Shown one piece after another: positions 25,186-32,600 of a stretch of 64,000 nucleotides of DNA (its first letter is position 1; every line of letters begins with the position of its first letter). This DNA comes from DATATV01 sp036268615. Lineage in GTDB: Bacteria; Actinomycetota; Actinomycetes; Mycobacteriales; Pseudonocardiaceae. The notes below the pieces were generated by a model. That model was not told where the DNA came from. It saw only the letters and a list, made by a program, of their open reading frames with translations, and did no database searches. The position numbers and the translations under genes were made by a program. The stretch lies in assembly GCA_036268615.1 (NCBI GenBank), contig DATATV010000155.1, forward strand, positions 62,001-126,000, written 5' to 3'.

Positions 25186-25802
25186 GCGACGGTCCGCAGC
25201 TGCGCCCGGGCGAACGTGACGACCTGCTGACCCAGGGTGGCCAACTGCTCGCCGACCCGGGCGTCGAGCACCTCGCCGTTGGCGTCGAAGGGTTTACCGG
25301 TGGAGTTGATCACCACGCCCAACGGCGTCGGCCAGCCGCGCAGGGCGTGCACGGTGGACCGCAGCGAGGTCAGCGTGGTCACCCCGGCCTGCCAGCCGGA
25401 GGTGGTCACGATGCAGCCGACCGCCTTGCCGTGCAGGTAGGGGTCCGGATCGGCGGCCAACTCCTGCAGGTGGTCCAGGGCGTTCTTGAGCAGCCCGGAG
25501 AGGCCACCGTGGTACCCGGGCGTCGCGATGATCAGGCTGTCCGCCCGGCGGACCGCGGCCAGCAGCCGGGCCACCGCCGTGATCGGTTCGCTGCCGTCCG
25601 GGTCGTACATCGGGAAGTTCAACTCGGTGGCGGTGATCAGCTCGGTGCTCGCCCCGTGCCCGGCGGCGGCCAGCAGCGCGCCGCGCAGCGCCAGCTCCGA
25701 CGAGGAGCCCGAGCGCAGCGTGCCGCCGATGCCGAGCACCATCGGCGGCCGCGGGTTCTCGCCGAGGACGGGCCGGTTGTCGGAGGTCAGTTGATCGGTC
25801 AT
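25182..25802 (-). CDS. NADPH-dependent FMN reductase
   Basis: This 206-residue flavodoxin-like reductase carries the phosphate-binding loop GGTLRSGSSSELAL near residue 26 and ATPGYHGGLSGLLKNALDHL for the flavin ring, as in SsuE and related NAD(P)H:FMN reductases. It supplies reduced FMN to two-component monooxygenases. The start ATG at 25802 follows AAGGAGCGAG. It lies 25 bp downstream of an NtaA-type monooxygenase and overlaps ribBA, giving the order monooxygenase-reductase-ribBA in one operon. Confidence 0.93.
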   Translation of the reverse strand: MTDQLTSDNRPVLGENPRPPMVLGIGGTLRSGSSSELALRGALLAAAGHGASTELITATELNFPMYDPDGSEPITAVARLLAAVRRADSLIIATPGYHGGLSGLLKNALDHLQELAADPDPYLHGKAVGCIVTTSGWQAGVTTLTSLRSTVHALRGWPTPLGVVINSTGKPFDANGEVLDARVGEQLATLGQQVVTFARAQLRTVA

Positions 25803-25827
25803 CTCGCTCCTTCGCGCTCGGGGCGTC

Positions 25828-27156
25828 CTACGACGCGGCTACCAGTTCGGGGGCGGTCAGGCCGAGGCTCGCGCGCAGCGTGTCGTGCTCGTACTCGGTG
25901 TGGAACAGGCCGCGCCGCTGCAACTCCGGCACCAGCATCTCGACCACGTCGTGCACGCCCGAGGGCAGCATGTCGATCATCAGGGTGAAGCCGTCGGCGC
26001 CGCCGGCCGCAAGCCGCTCCTGCATCGCGTCGGCGACCTGCTCGGCCGTGCCGACGACCTGGTGGTGGCCGCCGCCGTAGCTGGCGATCAGCTCGCGCAC
26101 GGTCAGCTTCTCCTTCACCGCGAGGCCGACGATGCTGCGCCGGAAACCGATCGAGCCGGTGAACTCCTCGTCCGGGCCGAGCAGGTAGGCCGGGAACGGC
26201 TTGTCCAGTTCGAGCACCTCCACCGGCAGACCGACCCGGCGGGCCAGCTTGACCAGGTTCGGGCCGGTGCCGAAAACCTCGTCGAGCAGCTGCTTGCGTT
26301 GCTTCGCCTCGGTTTCGGTGGCGCCGAGAATCAGCGACATACCGGGGATGATCTTGATCTGGTCGGGGTCGCGGCCGTAGGCGGCGGCCCGGCTGCGCAT
26401 GTCCGACCGGAACGCGACCGCGTCCTCCAGCACGTGCTGGGCGGTGAACACCGCGTCGGCGAACTTCGCGGCCTGGTCGCGACCCCGGTCCGACGAGCCG
26501 GCCTGGAAGATGACCGGCCGGCCCTGCGGGCTGCCCGGGAACGGCAGCGGGCCCTTGACCTGGAAGAACTCGCCGACGTGGTTGATCTCGTGCACAAGGT
26601 CCTCGCGGCCGAAGATGCCGTTGACCTTGTCGCCGACCAGCGCGCCGGGCTCCCAGCTGTCCCAGAGCCTGAGCACCACGTCGATGAACTCGTCCGCACG
26701 GGCGTAGCGCGCCTCGTGGTCGGGGTGCTCGCCGCCGCCGAACATCTCGATCACGGTCGGGTTCTGGGTGGCGATCGAGTTCCAGCCGACCCGCCCCCGG
26801 CTGAGGTGGTCCAGCGTGGAGAACCGCCGGGCCAGGTCGTAGGGCTGGTTGTAGGTGGTCGAGGCCGTGCCGACCAGGCCGATCTTCTCGGTGACCGCGG
26901 CCATCAGGGCGAGCACGGTGACCGTGTCCAGCGCACCGCACGGCCGTTCGGCGCCGACCTCCTGATTGGTCATCTGCTCGGCCAGGAAGACCGCGTGCAG
27001 CTTGCCGGCCTCCGCGGTGCGCGCGATGTCGGTGTACAGCGAGGGCGTCAGGTAGTCCCCGGCGTCGCCCTCGCGGGCCATCCACGCCCCGGTGTGCATG
27101 CCGAGGCCGTGCATCAGCGCGGCGGTCAGGATCATCGATGGCTGTTCAGCGGGCAC
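25828..27156 (-). CDS. FMN-dependent LLM monooxygenase, NtaA/SnaA/DszA family
   Basis: This 442-residue luciferase-like monooxygenase belongs to the large-subunit group that oxidises nitrilotriacetate, pristinamycin precursors or dibenzothiophene sulfone. Blocks include HTGAWMAREGDAGDYLTPSL at the N-terminus, SRGRVGWNSIATQNPTVIEM, GRPVIFQAGSSDRGRDQAAK and the long C-terminal extension typical of this group. It uses FMNH2 made by the reductase encoded just downstream. The GTG start at 27156 follows GGAGGAAC. The substrate is not predictable; a sulfur- or nitrogen-containing compound fits the family. Confidence 0.92.
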   Translation of the reverse strand: MPAEQPSMILTAALMHGLGMHTGAWMAREGDAGDYLTPSLYTDIARTAEAGKLHAVFLAEQMTNQEVGAERPCGALDTVTVLALMAAVTEKIGLVGTASTTYNQPYDLARRFSTLDHLSRGRVGWNSIATQNPTVIEMFGGGEHPDHEARYARADEFIDVVLRLWDSWEPGALVGDKVNGIFGREDLVHEINHVGEFFQVKGPLPFPGSPQGRPVIFQAGSSDRGRDQAAKFADAVFTAQHVLEDAVAFRSDMRSRAAAYGRDPDQIKIIPGMSLILGATETEAKQRKQLLDEVFGTGPNLVKLARRVGLPVEVLELDKPFPAYLLGPDEEFTGSIGFRRSIVGLAVKEKLTVRELIASYGGGHHQVVGTAEQVADAMQERLAAGGADGFTLMIDMLPSGVHDVVEMLVPELQRRGLFHTEYEHDTLRASLGLTAPELVAAS

Positions 27157-27458
27157 GACAGTTCCTCCACGGTGGGGTGGTCGCGAGCGGGTCGGGCCGG
27201 CCTCCTGCGTCCTGCTGGGCGGGATCGTTGCCTGTGACCCTCACGACAGACGCTAGGTCGGTGGCACCCGCGCGACCAGCGCGCGTTCCTGGCAAAAGGT
27301 CTTAGCCGGGCTAATACCTCGCGGACCGCCGCCGTGCGGCGGCTCGAATGACCAGGCTCACACGGGTGCGATCTCCGTGGTTAGTCGTCTGACCAGTTAG
27401 CATCGAGGTGCTGACGGTGTCGTCCGGCCTGCTCGATCCTTTCCCACCAGGAGTTTCG
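27157..27458. other. Divergent promoter region of the two monooxygenase genes
   Basis: This 302-bp gap separates the two divergent LLM genes and holds no gene. It contains a short GC hairpin (CCGCCG/CGGCGG near 27328-27345) and an AT-richer stretch with TTAGCC and TAATACC (about 27300-27320). No clear -35/-10 pair, riboswitch or repeat stands out. Confidence 0.5.
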
Positions 27459-28631
27459 TTGCCAGAACGCGATCGTGACACCCTCGCGGTGCCGGCCCAA
27501 CCCCAGGACTTCCCGGACAGCCCGCTGATGCGTGCCTTCCGGCAGCCGTTGATGCTGGGGGTGTTCCTGCCGCTACAGACCGGCGGTTGGTCCCAGTCGA
27601 CGTTGCCCAGAGGCACCGACTGGACGTTCGCCTACAACCTGGAGTTGACCCGGCGGGCCGAGGAACTCGGTTTCGACATTGCCTTCGGGCTGTCCCAGTG
27701 GTTGCCCAAGGGCGGTTTCGGCGGCGAGACGGGCTACCGGGAGAACTTCCTGGACCCGTTCGTCTCGGCGATCGCGCTCGCCTCGGCGACGAAGTCGATC
27801 CTGCTGCTGGGCACGGTGCACGTTCTCTACGGACCGTGGCACCCACTGCACCTGGCCAAGTTCCTGGCCACCGCCGACCACATCTCCGGCGGCCGGTTCG
27901 GCGCCAACATCGTCACCGGCTACGCGGGCAACGAACCGGCCATGTTCGGCATGGTCCGGCCCGAGCACGACAAGCGCTACGCGATGGCCGAGGAGTTCGT
28001 GGCGATCTGCGAGGACCTCTGGGCCGGCGCGGACAACCTGACCTTCCACGGCGAACGCTGGTCGCTGGAGGAGGCGTACGTCTCGCCGCGGCCGACGTTC
28101 GGCCGGCCGATCCTGGTGTCGGCGAGCGGGTCACCGGCCGGCTTCGCCTACTCGGGCAAGCACTCGGACATCGTGTTCATCTCCAGCCCGGCCGGCGAGG
28201 ACTTCAGCAAGGCGATCAAGGCGATGCCGGCGCACGTGGCGAGCGTGAAGGAGGCGGCTCGGGCGCAGGGGCGGGAGGTGCGGGTGGTGATCAACCCGAC
28301 CATCGTCGCCCGGCCTACCCGGGCCGAGGCTTTGGCCTATTACCAGGCAATCATGGATCATGCCGATCTTGAGTCGATCGCGAACTTCACCGGGCGGCAT
28401 GCTGGTGGGGACAGTCAGTCGTGGTTGGAGCACAGTGCTCGGGGGCGGGCTGTTGGTGGGCATCTGCATGTGATCGGGTCGCCGGCCGAGGTGGCGGATC
28501 AGTTGGGGCAGTTGCACGAGGCCGGGATTGACGGGGTTCAGATCACGTTCTACGACTATCTGCCCGAGTTGGAGTTTTTCGGGCAGGAGGTTGTTCCGTT
28601 GTTGGAGAAGGCTGGGTTGCGTAAAGCCTGA
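27459..28631 (+). CDS. FMN-dependent LLM monooxygenase, RutA/SfnG-like
   Basis: This protein of about 390 residues belongs to the group of pyrimidine monooxygenase RutA and dimethylsulfone monooxygenase SfnG. Blocks are LMLGVFLPLQTGGWSQSTLP, TRRAEELGFDIAFGLSQW, ISGGRFGANIVTGYAGNEPA and, near the end, GIDGVQITFYDYLPELEFFG. I start at the TTG at 27459 because AGGAG lies five bases upstream. A GTG at 27408 is in frame. It is divergent from the NtaA-type operon and could draw FMNH2 from the same reductase. Around 28430-28620 the codon use becomes less GC-biased (many GGG, GTT, TTG), unlike the rest of the gene. Confidence 0.88.
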   Translation: MPERDRDTLAVPAQPQDFPDSPLMRAFRQPLMLGVFLPLQTGGWSQSTLPRGTDWTFAYNLELTRRAEELGFDIAFGLSQWLPKGGFGGETGYRENFLDPFVSAIALASATKSILLLGTVHVLYGPWHPLHLAKFLATADHISGGRFGANIVTGYAGNEPAMFGMVRPEHDKRYAMAEEFVAICEDLWAGADNLTFHGERWSLEEAYVSPRPTFGRPILVSASGSPAGFAYSGKHSDIVFISSPAGEDFSKAIKAMPAHVASVKEAARAQGREVRVVINPTIVARPTRAEALAYYQAIMDHADLESIANFTGRHAGGDSQSWLEHSARGRAVGGHLHVIGSPAEVADQLGQLHEAGIDGVQITFYDYLPELEFFGQEVVPLLEKAGLRKA

Positions 28632-28700
28632 GTGGCGCACGGCCGCGTGGGTTTCTGTCGGGTGGGTGGTCCTTCTTCCCGAGGCGCGATTGTCCTTTGG

Positions 28701-28740
28701 TGCGCTTGGTATCGGGATGAAGGGGTGGAGCCGTCGAAGG
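28701..28740 (+). repeat. Dispersed intergenic repeat, copy 1
   Basis: The 40 bp starting TGCGCTTGGTATCGGGATGA match a second copy at 62697-62737 in about nine of ten positions, with one gap. Both are in the same orientation and non-coding. Here it lies 70 bp after the RutA/SfnG-like gene. Its nature is unknown. Confidence 0.6.
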
Positions 28741-28765
28741 CCGACTCTGCTTGTGTTCCCTCTCG

Positions 28766-29518
28766 TCAGTGTCGGGTGCTGTACGAGTGGGCTCCGGTGC
28801 CGGCCAGTTCTCCCGCGTCGACGATCAGGTAGTCGTCGCGGATCGGGGTTTCGGCGAAGTAGGACTCCAGGATTTCCCTTGTTCCCGCGGCGTAGCGGGC
28901 TTGCGCGGACAGGGACGGACCGGAGATGTGCGGGGTCATCCCGTGGTGTGGCATGGTGCGCCACGGGTGATCTTCCGGTGCGGGCTGCGGGTACCAGACA
29001 TCCCCGGCGTAGCCGGCCAGTTGGCCGCTTCCAGTGCGCGAACGATTGCGTCCCGGTCGGCGATCGGGCCGCGGGCGGTGTTGATCAGGTACGCGCCTCG
29101 GCGCATCTTGGCCAGTAGTTCGTCGTTGAACAGGCCGCGCGTCTCCGGGTGCAGCGGTGCGTTGATCGTCACCATGTCGCAGTGCGGCACCATCTGGTGG
29201 GTGGTCGGGTGCCAGATGATCCCGAGTTCCTGCTCAATGTCCTCGGGCGGCCGGTGTGCCGGTCGGTGTAGTGCGGCCGCACGTCGAAAGGCGCGAGTCG
29301 GCGCAGCACAGCCAGGCCGATCCGGCCGGCCGCGACGGTACCGACATCCATACCTTCCAAGTCGTACGAACGCGCGACGCGGTCGGCGATGTCCCTGCCG
29401 CCCCTGCGCACCCACTCGTTGGCCGGCAGGTAGGTGCGCACCAGCGAGAGGATTCATCAGCACGACATGCTCGGCGACGCTGATGCTGTTGCTGTAGGTC
29501 ACCTCGGCGACGCCGCTA
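28766..29518 (-). pseudogene. Degraded NAD-dependent formate dehydrogenase
   Basis: Minus-strand fragments spread over three frames rebuild the C-terminal two thirds of a D-2-hydroxyacid-type formate dehydrogenase. They run in order: VTYSNSISVAEHVVLMN, then ARSYDLEGMDVGTVAAGRIG and FDVRPHYTDRH, then INAPLHPETRGLFNDELLAK and RRGAYLINTARGPIADRDAI, then HGMTPHISGPSLSAQARYAA and IRDDYLIVDAGELAG. The cofactor glycine loop and the active-site histidine region (the PHISG segment) are recognisable. At least three frameshifts and loss of the N-terminal catalytic third make it non-functional. It ends against the hairpin at 29512-29554. Confidence 0.92.
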
Positions 29519-29554
29519 CGGCACTAGTCTCAGTGTTACTAGTGCTGTAGCGGC
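29512..29554. terminator. 17-bp hairpin bordering the formate dehydrogenase remnant
   Basis: Arms 29512-29528 and 29538-29554 pair over 17 bp with one G-T mismatch, leaving a 9-nt loop. ACTAGT forms part of each arm. It marks the exact point where similarity to formate dehydrogenase stops. It may be a terminator or a recombination scar. Confidence 0.5.
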
Positions 29555-29573
29555 CGTCGGGTTCGGCAGGTGC

Positions 29574-29940
29574 GTGCGGGTGACCGTTGCCGGTGTCAGT
29601 GCTCGGCCCCAGCGCCGGGCCGACCAGGGAACGCCGCGGGCGCGGGCGGTCCGTGCCGTGGTCGGCGTGCTGCCCGACGGCACGGCCTGTTACGCGCCGA
29701 TCGGCACGGTGGTCCGGGACGACCAGCGCGTCATGTGTCATCTGTGCGGCCGGTGGTTCCGGTCGGTGGTGGCGCACCTGCGGGTGCACGGCTGGGACCA
29801 CCTCGCCTACCGGCGGGCGTTCGGCCTGGAGCGTGGCGAGTCACTGGAGGGCACCGACACCCGCCGTCGGCGCGCCGCGTCGATGCACGTACGGCGGGCT
29901 CGTGACCCGTTGGTGCGGGCCGGCTGTGAGGTGGGCCAGC
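29574..29940 (+). CDS. MucR/Ros-type zinc-finger protein, C-terminally truncated
   Basis: The first about 122 residues form a MucR-like DNA-binding protein. LPDGTACYAPIGTVVRDDQ leads to the C2H2 finger MCHLCGRWFRSVVAHLRVH and to LAYRRAFGLERGESLEG, the usual MucR core in actinobacteria. Family members continue for another 60 or more residues with a basic tail. Here similarity ends near RAGCEVGQQWM, and the open frame then runs on to 30302 as the reverse of aldolase debris. The finger is intact, so some DNA binding is possible, but the tail is lost. Start at 29574 (GTG). Confidence 0.65.
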
Positions 29941-29944
29941 AGTG

Positions 29945-30320
29945 GATGCCGTCCTCGACCCCGGTGATCGACTCGATCTCGCCCTCGACGTGCGCACCGT
30001 GTCGGCGGGCCGCCGCGACCACCTCGATGGTCTGCCGGGTGTTCTCCTCCACCGGCAGGTGGGAGGCGTCGAACAGCACGGAGTTCCAGCCCCGGTCGAG
30101 ACATTCGGTGATCACCGCGCGCTCGGGGCAGTGGTCCAGGTGCAGCGTCACCGGCACTCGATGCCCGCGGTCATCGAGGTCCACATCGCGAAGAGTACCT
30201 CGCTGCCGATGGCCTTCACCGTCTTCACCGAGGTCTGCACGATCAGCGGCGACGCGCTCTGCACCGCCGCGGCGAGCACGGCCTCCCGGGTCAGGTCGTT
30301 GAACAGGCTCAGCGGCGGTC
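29945..30320 (-). pseudogene. Remnant of a class II fructose/tagatose-bisphosphate aldolase
   Basis: The minus strand reads LFNDLTREAVLAAAVQSASP and LIVQTSVKTVKAIGSE in one frame (about 30315-30180). After a frameshift it continues as VPVTLHLDHCPERAVITECL, WNSVLFDASHLPVEEN and GEIESITGVEDG (about 30155-29945). This is the N-terminal half of a zinc-dependent class II aldolase, with the metal-binding LHLDH. The C-terminal half is missing. Upstream, an unrelated reading (TPAGSVRVVTAHRTVTVSAK) is joined on. Its broken end coincides with the truncated end of the MucR gene, so one deletion may have cut both. Confidence 0.8.
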
Positions 30321-30503
30321 CGGACTCGGTGTGCGTCTCGGCCCCGGTGCCGGCGGTGAAGGTCACCGAAACGGTCCGGGACGGCAGGTGCGCCAACACT
30401 TTCGCGCTCACCGTGACCGTTCGGTGCGCGGTCACCACCCGAACCGACCCGGCCGGGGTCGACTGCGCGGCGGCGGTGGACACGGCGACCCGGCGCGGAT
30501 CAC

Positions 30504-30542
30504 CGCGTGGCGATGTCCCGTCGGCGGGGACATCGCCACGCG
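30504..30542 (-). terminator. Terminator of the sialidase gene
   Basis: A perfect 16-bp stem (CGCGTGGCGATGTCCC at 30504-30519 with 30527-30542) and a 7-nt loop lie five bases after the sialidase stop. Confidence 0.75.
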
Positions 30543-30546
30543 CCCC

Positions 30547-31737
30547 TCAGCGCTGGTCGGCCGGGATTCGTTGGAAGGTGACGGTGTCGTAGGACGTGAC
30601 GGTGCCGGTCTCGTACAGCAGACCGACCGTCGAACCGTTCACCTGCACCAGATCCGAGTAACCGGCGAGCGCCTGGGAAATCGTGTCCACCGGCTGCCAG
30701 GTGTGGCCGTCGTCCGCACTCGCCCGGAGCTGCATCACCGCGCGGGTGGTCGGCGAGGACGGCCCGGCGTAGAGGAGTTCGCGCGGGTCGGTGGTCTGCA
30801 GGGTGCTGCCCTCCACCACCGGACCGGCGATGGTGGTCTGCGGTTGCAGGGGCGCTACCAGGCTGGCACCACCGTCGGTGCTGTAGCCGTCGACCCTGGT
30901 TCCTGGCGCGGTTCCGGCGTCCCGGCTGTTGAAGTAGACGGTTCCGTCGGGCAACTGGGCGACGGTGTTCTCGTTGGCCTCGATGTAGCCGTCGGCGCGG
31001 TCGTCGGTGTAGCCGATGTGCCAACTGTGGCCGCCGTCGTCACTGTAGATGTCGTTGTTGCCGTAGTACTTGCCTTCGGCGCCGGTGTCCGTCGAGCCGG
31101 CCGGCGGCGCGCTCGAATGGTCCGCGGCGACGATGATCCGGCCGTTGTGCGGGCCGCCGTGCAGCACGATCGCGTGGCCGGGACCTGTTGCGTACCAACG
31201 CCAGTTAGCCTGTTTCGTCTGGTCGGTCACGTCGACGGCGGCCGACCAGGTGCGACCGTTGTCGTCGCTGTGCTGGACGAACACCCGGCGGCTGTCCTGC
31301 GCGGGCACGGCGCCGGTGAGGATTTCCTGCTCCGTCGCGTATCCGGCGTTGTGCGTCGTGAGCAGCAGGATGCGGCCGGTGGGCAGGACAACCGGGACGG
31401 GGTTGCCCGCGGTGCCGGTGGTGCCGTTGGTGGCCGCCACGATCAGCGGGCCCCAGGTGCAGCCGCCGTCGAACGAGCGGCGCAGCACCGTGTCGATTTT
31501 GCCGGTGTCACTGGAGGAGTCGCGCCGGCCCTCGGCGAACGCGAGCACGGTGCCCGCGCCGCTACGCACCACGGCGGGGATGCGGTAGGCGAAGTAGCCG
31601 TCGGTGCCCGCGGTGAACGGGACCGAACTGGCGCAGCCGGATAACGAACCGGCCGCCGCGGGTGCTCCGGCACACAGGCCGGCAGTGAGGAGACCGGCGA
31701 GGGCTGCGCCGAGAAGACGCCATGACCGCGTCGACAT
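30547..31737 (-). CDS. Secreted exo-alpha-sialidase
   Basis: This 396-residue exported enzyme removes terminal sialic acids from glycans. After a signal peptide (to about residue 30) comes a six-bladed sialidase propeller with the arginine motif YRIPAV, the acidic DRRDSSSD-like region after FAEG and Asp-box repeats SFDGGCTW, SDDNGRTW, SDDGGHSW and SADDGHTW. The start ATG at 31737 follows AAAGGTGGCGG; an ATG at 31764 lacks a ribosome binding site and would include operator-proximal DNA. A GntR regulator, NanT-like transporter and NanA-like lyase follow upstream, and the promoter shares a 15-bp sequence with theirs. Confidence 0.92.
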   Translation of the reverse strand: MSTRSWRLLGAALAGLLTAGLCAGAPAAAGSLSGCASSVPFTAGTDGYFAYRIPAVVRSGAGTVLAFAEGRRDSSSDTGKIDTVLRRSFDGGCTWGPLIVAATNGTTGTAGNPVPVVLPTGRILLLTTHNAGYATEQEILTGAVPAQDSRRVFVQHSDDNGRTWSAAVDVTDQTKQANWRWYATGPGHAIVLHGGPHNGRIIVAADHSSAPPAGSTDTGAEGKYYGNNDIYSDDGGHSWHIGYTDDRADGYIEANENTVAQLPDGTVYFNSRDAGTAPGTRVDGYSTDGGASLVAPLQPQTTIAGPVVEGSTLQTTDPRELLYAGPSSPTTRAVMQLRASADDGHTWQPVDTISQALAGYSDLVQVNGSTVGLLYETGTVTSYDTVTFQRIPADQR

Positions 31738-31768
31738 GGACCGCCACCTTTCGTTCGACAGCATGACA

Positions 31769-31783
31769 TAGGACGTTGGACGT
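31769..31783. promoter_or_regulatory. Shared operator, sialidase side
   Basis: TAGGACGTTGGACGT lies 32 bp upstream of the sialidase ATG and is identical to the reverse complement of 32550-32564. The core is a GACGT-N3-ACGTY near-palindrome. It is the likely binding site of the GntR protein encoded next door. Confidence 0.7.
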
Positions 31784-31822
31784 TCGATGTCTCGACAAGG
31801 TAGGGCGCTCGGTCGGGAACCG

Positions 31823-32503
31823 TCAAGGGCGCCTGCGCGCGGCGATCCGCTCCCGGATCTCGTCGAAGTGGTGGCTGACGGCCTCGGGGACGGCGTCGGT
31901 GTCGCCGGCCCGGATGGTGTCCACGATGAGCTGGTGCTTGGCCACCAGCGCCTTGGGCTTCGACACCGGCGTGCCCAGCAGGAACTCGGTCTGCCGGTAC
32001 ACGTCCCAGAACACCCGGATCAGCTCCAGCGCCAGGTCGTTGCCGGCGGCCTCGCCGATCAGCTCGTGGAACTGGCGGTCGGCGTCGGGGCCGGTGGCCG
32101 GGTCGTGCATCCGGGCGACGCACCCGTCCAGTTCGGCCAGCAGCTTCTCGTCGGCGTGCCCGGCGACCTGCCGGGTGAGTTCGGTCTCCAGGATCTGTCG
32201 GACGCCGAGCAGATCGCGCAGCCCGCGCAGGTCGTCCCGGGACTGCGCCCTGGTGCGAAACAGCAGCGACGGGCTCAGCGCGGTCATGCTGGCCGAGCCG
32301 ACGAATGTGCCGTAGCCGTGCCTGATCTCGACGATGCCAAGGGCCTGGAGGGTGCGCAGCGCCTCGCGCACCGAATTGCGGGCCGCGTCGAACTCCTCCA
32401 TCAGTTTCGGCTCCGGCGGCAGTGGGTCACCCGCGCGCAGCCCCCGCTGGTCGATCAGGCCGATGATCGACTGGACCAGTTCCTCACTTCGCAAGACCCG
32501 CAA
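31823..32503 (-). CDS. GntR/FadR-type regulator of the sialic acid locus
   Basis: This protein of about 226 residues has an N-terminal GntR winged helix (LVQSIIGLIDQRGLRAGDPL, FDAARNSVREALRTLQALGI, RHGYGTFVG) and an FCD effector domain (about 80-220) of the type that binds sugar acids or carboxylates through a metal. NanR proteins of this family respond to sialic acid. The start is uncertain: the frame has no ATG or GTG near the domain, so I choose the TTG at 32503 after GGGGGC. It is divergent from the transporter gene, and the shared operator at 32550 lies between them, fitting autoregulation and control of the locus. Confidence 0.85.
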   Translation of the reverse strand: MRVLRSEELVQSIIGLIDQRGLRAGDPLPPEPKLMEEFDAARNSVREALRTLQALGIVEIRHGYGTFVGSASMTALSPSLLFRTRAQSRDDLRGLRDLLGVRQILETELTRQVAGHADEKLLAELDGCVARMHDPATGPDADRQFHELIGEAAGNDLALELIRVFWDVYRQTEFLLGTPVSKPKALVAKHQLIVDTIRAGDTDAVPEAVSHHFDEIRERIAARRRP

Positions 32504-32549
32504 ACTTGCCCCCGTCCGATTCCGGCGGTACCGTCGCGGCCAGCATACG

Positions 32550-32564
32550 ACGTCCAACGTCCTA
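32550..32564. promoter_or_regulatory. Shared operator between gntR and the transporter gene
   Basis: ACGTCCAACGTCCTA is the exact reverse complement of 31769-31783. The centre reads GACGT-CCA-ACGTC, a 13-bp palindrome with 3-bp spacing. It is 36 bp from the transporter ATG and 46 bp from the regulator start, so one bound repressor could block both directions. Confidence 0.7.
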
Positions 32565-32600
32565 CGACGACACGGGCATCTCAACGGAGAGGTGAGTGAG

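Noticed and set aside
27157..27458. FMN riboswitch in the divergent monooxygenase region
   Set aside because: None of the conserved FMN-aptamer blocks are present. Only a short GC hairpin is seen.
29574..30302. A single 242-residue open frame starting with the MucR finger
   Set aside because: Only the first half matches MucR proteins. The remainder is the reverse strand of a broken aldolase, so I report a truncated MucR gene.
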